Of a stretch of 34,808 nt of DNA, positions 31,447-34,808 are shown one piece after another. This DNA comes from Firmicutes bacterium UBA5559 (GTDB lineage: Bacteria; Bacillota; Clostridia; Peptostreptococcales; Anaerovoracaceae). The first letter of the stretch is position 1, and every line of letters starts with the position of its first letter. Made by a program: the position numbers and the translations under genes. The stretch spans positions 1 to 34,808 of the forward strand of contig DIMT01000017.1 in the NCBI GenBank assembly GCA_002425705.1, read 5' to 3'. A model generated the notes under the pieces. That model saw nothing but the letters and a program-made list of their open reading frames with translations, searched no databases and was not told the DNA's origin.

Positions 31447-31667
31447 ATAGCAAAATTTAATAAGAACTGCGATGAAGGGAATAAGCAATAGCAGGGCATC
31501 AAAGAGAGCAGCCGGGTGGTGTAAGGCTGCATGCCTCTATTCTGCATCTCACCCCGGAGCAGAGATACAATGAGTGGGTAATTCTTACCAATAAGAGTGG
31601 TACCGCGGAAGTCACGATGATGGCCTTCGTCTCTTATGCGTCTGCGCATGGAGATGAAGGTTTTTTT
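31447..31667 (+). ncRNA. T-box leader, leucine-specific (CUC specifier)
   Basis: Transcription-attenuation T-box that pairs with uncharged tRNA-Leu. Stem I has the distal GCAGCC...GGCTGC hairpin with the GGTGGTGTAAG loop (31508-31530), inner pairs GGCAT/ATGCC and AATAG/CTATT, then a specifier loop containing CTC at 31548-31550 followed by A. This reads a leucine codon, in agreement with leuA downstream. The T-box bulge sequence AGAGTGGTACCGCGG is at 31594-31608; its TGGT can pair with the ACCA end of tRNA-Leu, whose discriminator is A. The antiterminator competes with the terminator at 31624-31667. Start and end are estimated from promoter and terminator. Confidence 0.95.
31624..31667 (+). 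terminator. T-box terminator before leuA
   Basis: CCTTCGTCTC (31624-31633) pairs with GAGATGAAGG (31651-31660, one G-U), with an inner ATGCG/CGCAT stem, followed by seven T. It ends 37 nt before the leuA ATG. Uncharged tRNA-Leu would stabilise the alternative antiterminator. Confidence 0.93.
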
Positions 31668-31704
31668 ATTCGAAATGGAATTCAGAATCAGAAAGGGTAA
31701 AAAA

Positions 31705-33414
31705 ATGAAGAATCACAGCAAGTATAAGGTGGGCTATTTCATGCCCCCAAGCCCCAGCTATAAGTGGGTGGAAAAGGACCATATCGACAAGGCTCCCATC
31801 TGGTGCAGCGTCGATCTGCGGGATGGCAATCAGGCTCTGATCGTGCCCATGTCCCTGGAGCAGAAAATCGATTATTTTAAGCTCTTGGTGAAGCTGGGTT
31901 TCAAGGAAATCGAAGTGGGCTTTCCAGCCGCTTCGGAGACGGAGTATGCCCTTCTCCGGACCCTGATCGAACACGAGCTCATTCCCGATGACGTAACCAT
32001 CCAGGTTCTCACTCAGTCCCGGGAACACATCATCGAAAAGACCTTCCAGTCCCTGAAGGGAGCGAAAAAGGCCATCGTTCATCTGTATAACTCCACTTCC
32101 CTGGCTCAGCGGGAGCAGGTATTTAAAATGAGCGAAGACGAAATCGTGGAAATCGCCAAGGAGGGGGCCCGTCTTTTCAATAAATACGCAGCAACCATGC
32201 CGGAAACCGATTTCCGCTTTGAATACTCCCCGGAAAGCTTCACCGGTACGGAGATGGAGTTCGCCCTCCGGATCTGCAACGAAGTTATCGACATCTGGAA
32301 ACCCACCCCGGATAAAAAGGTCATCATCAATCTGCCGGCCACCGTTTCCATGTCCATGCCCCACGTCTACGCCACTCAGATCCAGTTCATGAGCGACCAT
32401 CTCCACGACCGGGACAGCGTCATCGTTTCCCTCCACCCTCACAACGACCGGGGAACAGCGGTAGCTGATGCAGAACTGGGACTGCTGGCCGGAGGAGACC
32501 GGATCGAGGGGACCCTTTTCGGAAACGGAGAGCGGACCGGCAACGTGGACATCGTAACCGTAGCCATGAACATGTTCTGTCACGGCGTGGCCACCGGCCT
32601 GGATTTTTCCGACATGCCCAGCATCGTGGAGACCTACGAAGGATTCACCAACCTGGCGGTCCACCCAAGACAGCCTTACGGCGGAAGCCTGGTATTTGCC
32701 GCCTTCTCCGGATCCCATCAGGATGCCATTGCCAAAGGTATGAAGTGGCACGAAGACAAGGGGCTCAGCACCTGGAGCGTACCTTATCTTCCCATCGATC
32801 CCCACGATGTGGGCAGAGAATACGAAGCGGATGTGATCCGGATCAACAGCCAGTCGGGCAAGGGAGGCATCGCCTACATCCTGGAGAATCATTACGGGTA
32901 CGAAATCCCCAAGACCATGCGGGAAGAAGTGGGCTACTACATCAAAGACGTATCCGACAAATCCCACAAGGAACTGTCACCCAAGGAGGTTCTGGAGGTA
33001 TTTCTGGAGGAATATGTCAATTATTTCAGCCCCATCGACATCACCGACATTTCCTTCTCCAAGGATCCTTCCAGCACCAGCAGTCAGGATGTCCGGTTCA
33101 ACACGGTAGTCACCGCCGAAATCAACGGCAACGTCTATAACCTGGAAGGCCAGGGGAACGGCCGGCTGGATGCCGCCAGAAAAGCCCTGATGACCGGGCC
33201 CTATAACATGGAATACACCTTTGTCACTTACGCAGAGCACGCCCTGGCAACCGAGTCAGATTCCACCGCTGTGGCCTACGTAGCCATCGCCGATAAGAAC
33301 GGTCGGGTTTTCTGGGGGGTGGGCACCCACAAGGATATCATCTACGCATCCGTCAATGCCCTGACCTGCGCCATCAACCGAATGAATAAGATTGCCCCTT
33401 TTATAGCAAAGTAA
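31705..33414 (+). CDS. leuA: 2-isopropylmalate synthase (long LeuA2-type)
   Basis: 569 aa enzyme condensing acetyl-CoA with 2-oxoisovalerate, the committed step to leucine. The TIM-barrel catalytic part carries SVDLRDGNQAL with the metal-binding Asp, and SLHPHNDRGTA with the metal-binding histidines. The C-terminal LeuA regulatory domain (RFNTVVTAEINGNVYNLEGQGNGRLDAARKAL onward) would bind leucine. The N-terminal YFMPPSPSYKWVEKDHIDKAPIW extension marks the LeuA2 (yeast/actinobacterial-like) branch rather than the 520-aa E. coli type. The open frame begins at 31636 inside the terminator stem, so ATG 31705, preceded by AAAGGG at 8 nt, is chosen. Confidence 0.95.
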   Translation: MKNHSKYKVGYFMPPSPSYKWVEKDHIDKAPIWCSVDLRDGNQALIVPMSLEQKIDYFKLLVKLGFKEIEVGFPAASETEYALLRTLIEHELIPDDVTIQVLTQSREHIIEKTFQSLKGAKKAIVHLYNSTSLAQREQVFKMSEDEIVEIAKEGARLFNKYAATMPETDFRFEYSPESFTGTEMEFALRICNEVIDIWKPTPDKKVIINLPATVSMSMPHVYATQIQFMSDHLHDRDSVIVSLHPHNDRGTAVADAELGLLAGGDRIEGTLFGNGERTGNVDIVTVAMNMFCHGVATGLDFSDMPSIVETYEGFTNLAVHPRQPYGGSLVFAAFSGSHQDAIAKGMKWHEDKGLSTWSVPYLPIDPHDVGREYEADVIRINSQSGKGGIAYILENHYGYEIPKTMREEVGYYIKDVSDKSHKELSPKEVLEVFLEEYVNYFSPIDITDISFSKDPSSTSSQDVRFNTVVTAEINGNVYNLEGQGNGRLDAARKALMTGPYNMEYTFVTYAEHALATESDSTAVAYVAIADKNGRVFWGVGTHKDIIYASVNALTCAINRMNKIAPFIAK

Positions 33415-33427
33415 GGAGAACACAAAT

Positions 33428-34690
33428 ATGGGAATGACAATGACACAAAAAATTCTGGCTGCTCATGCCGGCCTGGAAGAAGTGGTTCCGGGCCAGCTGA
33501 TCCGGGCAAAGCTGGACATGGTGCTGGGCAACGACATCACATCGCCGGTAGCCATTAATGAATTTGAAAAAGCTGGTTTTGACAAGGTTTTCGATAAAAG
33601 CAAGGTATCCATGGTCATGGACCACTTTACCCCCAACAAGGATATCAAAGCTGCAGAACAGTGCCGTCAGTGCCGAACCTTTGCCAAATCCTTCGGCATT
33701 GAAAATTTCTACGATGTGGGAGCCATGGGGGTCGAACACGCCCTGCTGCCGGAAAAGGGTCTGGTAGCCGCTGGAGACTGCATCATCGGTGCTGACTCCC
33801 ATACCTGTACCTATGGGGCCCTGGGAGCCTTTTCCACGGGAGTGGGAAGCACCGACATGGCCGCCGGCATGGCCACGGGAGAAGCCTGGTTCAAGGTGCC
33901 GGAAGCCATCCGCTTCAACATCACCGGCAAACTGTCCGAAAACGTCAGCGGCAAGGATGTAATTCTTCATATCATCGGCCTCATCGGCGTAGACGGCGCT
34001 CTGTACCAGTCCATGGAATTCATGGGGGACGGGCTGATCAACCTGTCTATGGATGACCGCCTCTGCATGGCCAACATGGCCATCGAAGCCGGGGCCAAGA
34101 ACGGCATCTTCCTGGTGGATGAAATCACCAGGGAATATATGGATCAGCGGGTGAACCGACCTTACAACGTGTACGAACCGGATGAGGATGCGGTTTACGT
34201 GCGAACCATCGACATAGACCTGTCCCGGATCCGCCCCACGATTTCCTTCCCCCATCTGCCGGAAAACACCCGTACCATCGATGAAGTGGGAGAGATCGAT
34301 ATCCAGCAGGTGGTGATCGGTTCCTGTACCAATGGCCGGCTGTCTGACATGAGGATCGCTGCCGAAATCATGAAGGGCAAAAAAGTCCATCCGGAAGTTC
34401 GGGCCATCGTCATTCCCGCTACCCAGTCCATCTACATGGACTGCATCAAGCTGGGATACCTGGAAACCTTCATTGAAGCAGGCTGCGTGGTCTCCACCCC
34501 CACCTGCGGACCTTGCCTGGGAGGCCACATGGGCATCCTAGCCGCCCACGAGCGATGCGTAGCCACCACCAACCGGAACTTTGTCGGACGGATGGGCCAC
34601 ATCACCTCAGAAATCTATCTGGCCAGCCCGGCAGTAGCGGCTGCCTCTGCCATTACCGGTAAAATCAGCGGACCCGAGGAGGTACTATAA
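33428..34690 (+). CDS. leuC: 3-isopropylmalate dehydratase large subunit
   Basis: 420 aa aconitase-family subunit; with LeuD it isomerises 2- to 3-isopropylmalate using a [4Fe-4S] cluster. The substrate/cluster motifs are GADSHTCTYGALGAFSTGVGSTD, VIGSCTNGR and CGPCLGGHMG, which supplies two cluster cysteines, with the third in GSCTNG. The length and MGMTMTQKILAAHAG start mark the shorter LeuC form found in archaea and many anaerobes, rather than the ~466-aa enterobacterial LeuC; some members of this branch act on other substrates, but the leu operon context fixes the role. AGGAG lies 9 nt upstream. Confidence 0.95.
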   Translation: MGMTMTQKILAAHAGLEEVVPGQLIRAKLDMVLGNDITSPVAINEFEKAGFDKVFDKSKVSMVMDHFTPNKDIKAAEQCRQCRTFAKSFGIENFYDVGAMGVEHALLPEKGLVAAGDCIIGADSHTCTYGALGAFSTGVGSTDMAAGMATGEAWFKVPEAIRFNITGKLSENVSGKDVILHIIGLIGVDGALYQSMEFMGDGLINLSMDDRLCMANMAIEAGAKNGIFLVDEITREYMDQRVNRPYNVYEPDEDAVYVRTIDIDLSRIRPTISFPHLPENTRTIDEVGEIDIQQVVIGSCTNGRLSDMRIAAEIMKGKKVHPEVRAIVIPATQSIYMDCIKLGYLETFIEAGCVVSTPTCGPCLGGHMGILAAHERCVATTNRNFVGRMGHITSEIYLASPAVAAASAITGKISGPEEVL

Positions 34691-34808
34691 TGGAAGTCAA
34701 AGGATTTGCACATAAATACGGAGATAACGTGGATACGGACGTCATCATTCCCGCCCGTCATCTGAATACGGCAGACCACAAGGAACTGGCCGCCCACTGC
34801 ATGGAGGA
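34690..34808 (+). CDS. leuD: 3-isopropylmalate dehydratase small subunit, 5' part only
   Basis: The first 39 full codons (MEVKGFAHKYGDNVDTDVII, then PARHLNTADHKELAAHCMEE) are inside the window. DNVDTDVIIPARHL is the typical small-subunit swivelling-domain start of the short LeuD form. ATG overlaps the leuC stop as TAATG, giving translational coupling of the two subunits. GAGGAGGTAC in the end of leuC supplies the ribosome site. It continues past the window end. Confidence 0.93.
   Translation, partial: MEVKGFAHKYGDNVDTDVIIPARHLNTADHKELAAHCME

Noticed and set aside
1..34808. CRISPR arrays, tRNA or rRNA genes, prophage or defence islands
   Set aside because: No repeat-spacer pattern, tRNA-like cloverleaf, rRNA sequence or recognisable phage/defence gene was seen by eye anywhere in the window.

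Overview
The window reads as ordinary chromosomal DNA from an anaerobic, low-to-mid GC Gram-positive bacterium (Clostridia/Eubacteriales type). The indicators are strong AGGAGG-type ribosome binding sites, sigma-A-like promoters, a T-box leader, a Firmicutes-type LexA box, a tungstate ABC transporter with duplicated MoeA genes, and family-level matches throughout. I see no tRNA, rRNA, CRISPR array, prophage or intact insertion sequence. Genes are densely packed in short operons.

Layout. (1) 1-5585, minus strand: a thiolase cut by the window edge with its own promoter, preceded by an operon of class I aminotransferase, Sir2 deacylase, SurE nucleotidase, isochorismatase-fold hydrolase and a DUF2156 protein. 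(2) 5651-7773, minus: a two-gene DNA repair/modification pair (radical SAM-HhH protein plus DUF4130 protein) behind a promoter overlapped by a LexA-like box. (3) 7864-10500, plus: a patatin-like phospholipase overlapping a TrkH/KtrB potassium channel, ending in a bidirectional terminator. (4) 10514-12624, minus: two TrkA/KtrA-type regulatory subunits and an ECF-type S component. (5) 12784-14190, plus: a MocR-family regulator that lacks the PLP-binding lysine. (6) 14197-16657, plus: a metal-resistance unit, with terminator, consensus promoter and palindromic operator stacked in about 70 bp, then an ArsR/SmtB repressor and a CPC-type P1B ATPase.

(7) 16693-23192, minus: one apparent tungsten/molybdenum cofactor operon. 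It has a promoter, a Moco/Tuco-type riboswitch candidate with a terminator, tupA-tupB-tupC (tungstate uptake), moeA, a MoeA-periplasmic-binding-protein fusion, and a MoeB/ThiF-like adenylyltransferase whose last codons form half of the terminator. (8) 23229-25888: ilvA (minus) divergent from a DUF815 AAA+ ATPase (plus). (9) 25889-26284: a gene-poor stretch with a degenerate small ORF and a roughly 150-bp nested palindromic element touching the ilvD stop codon. (10) 26283-34808: branched-chain amino acid synthesis. ilvB-ilvN-ilvC-ilvD run on the minus strand, divergent from a leucine-specific (CUC) T-box that controls leuA-leuC-leuD on the plus strand; leuD is cut by the window end.

In working terms, ilvA supplies 2-oxobutyrate, ilvBNCD make valine/isoleucine precursors, and leuACD divert 2-oxoisovalerate to leucine. 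TupABC imports tungstate, the MoeA proteins insert the metal into molybdopterin, and the riboswitch would close the loop by sensing the finished cofactor. The most interesting items are the riboswitch-tup-moe operon, the LexA-boxed radical SAM/DUF4130 pair, the lysine-less MocR and the nested palindrome beside ilvD.
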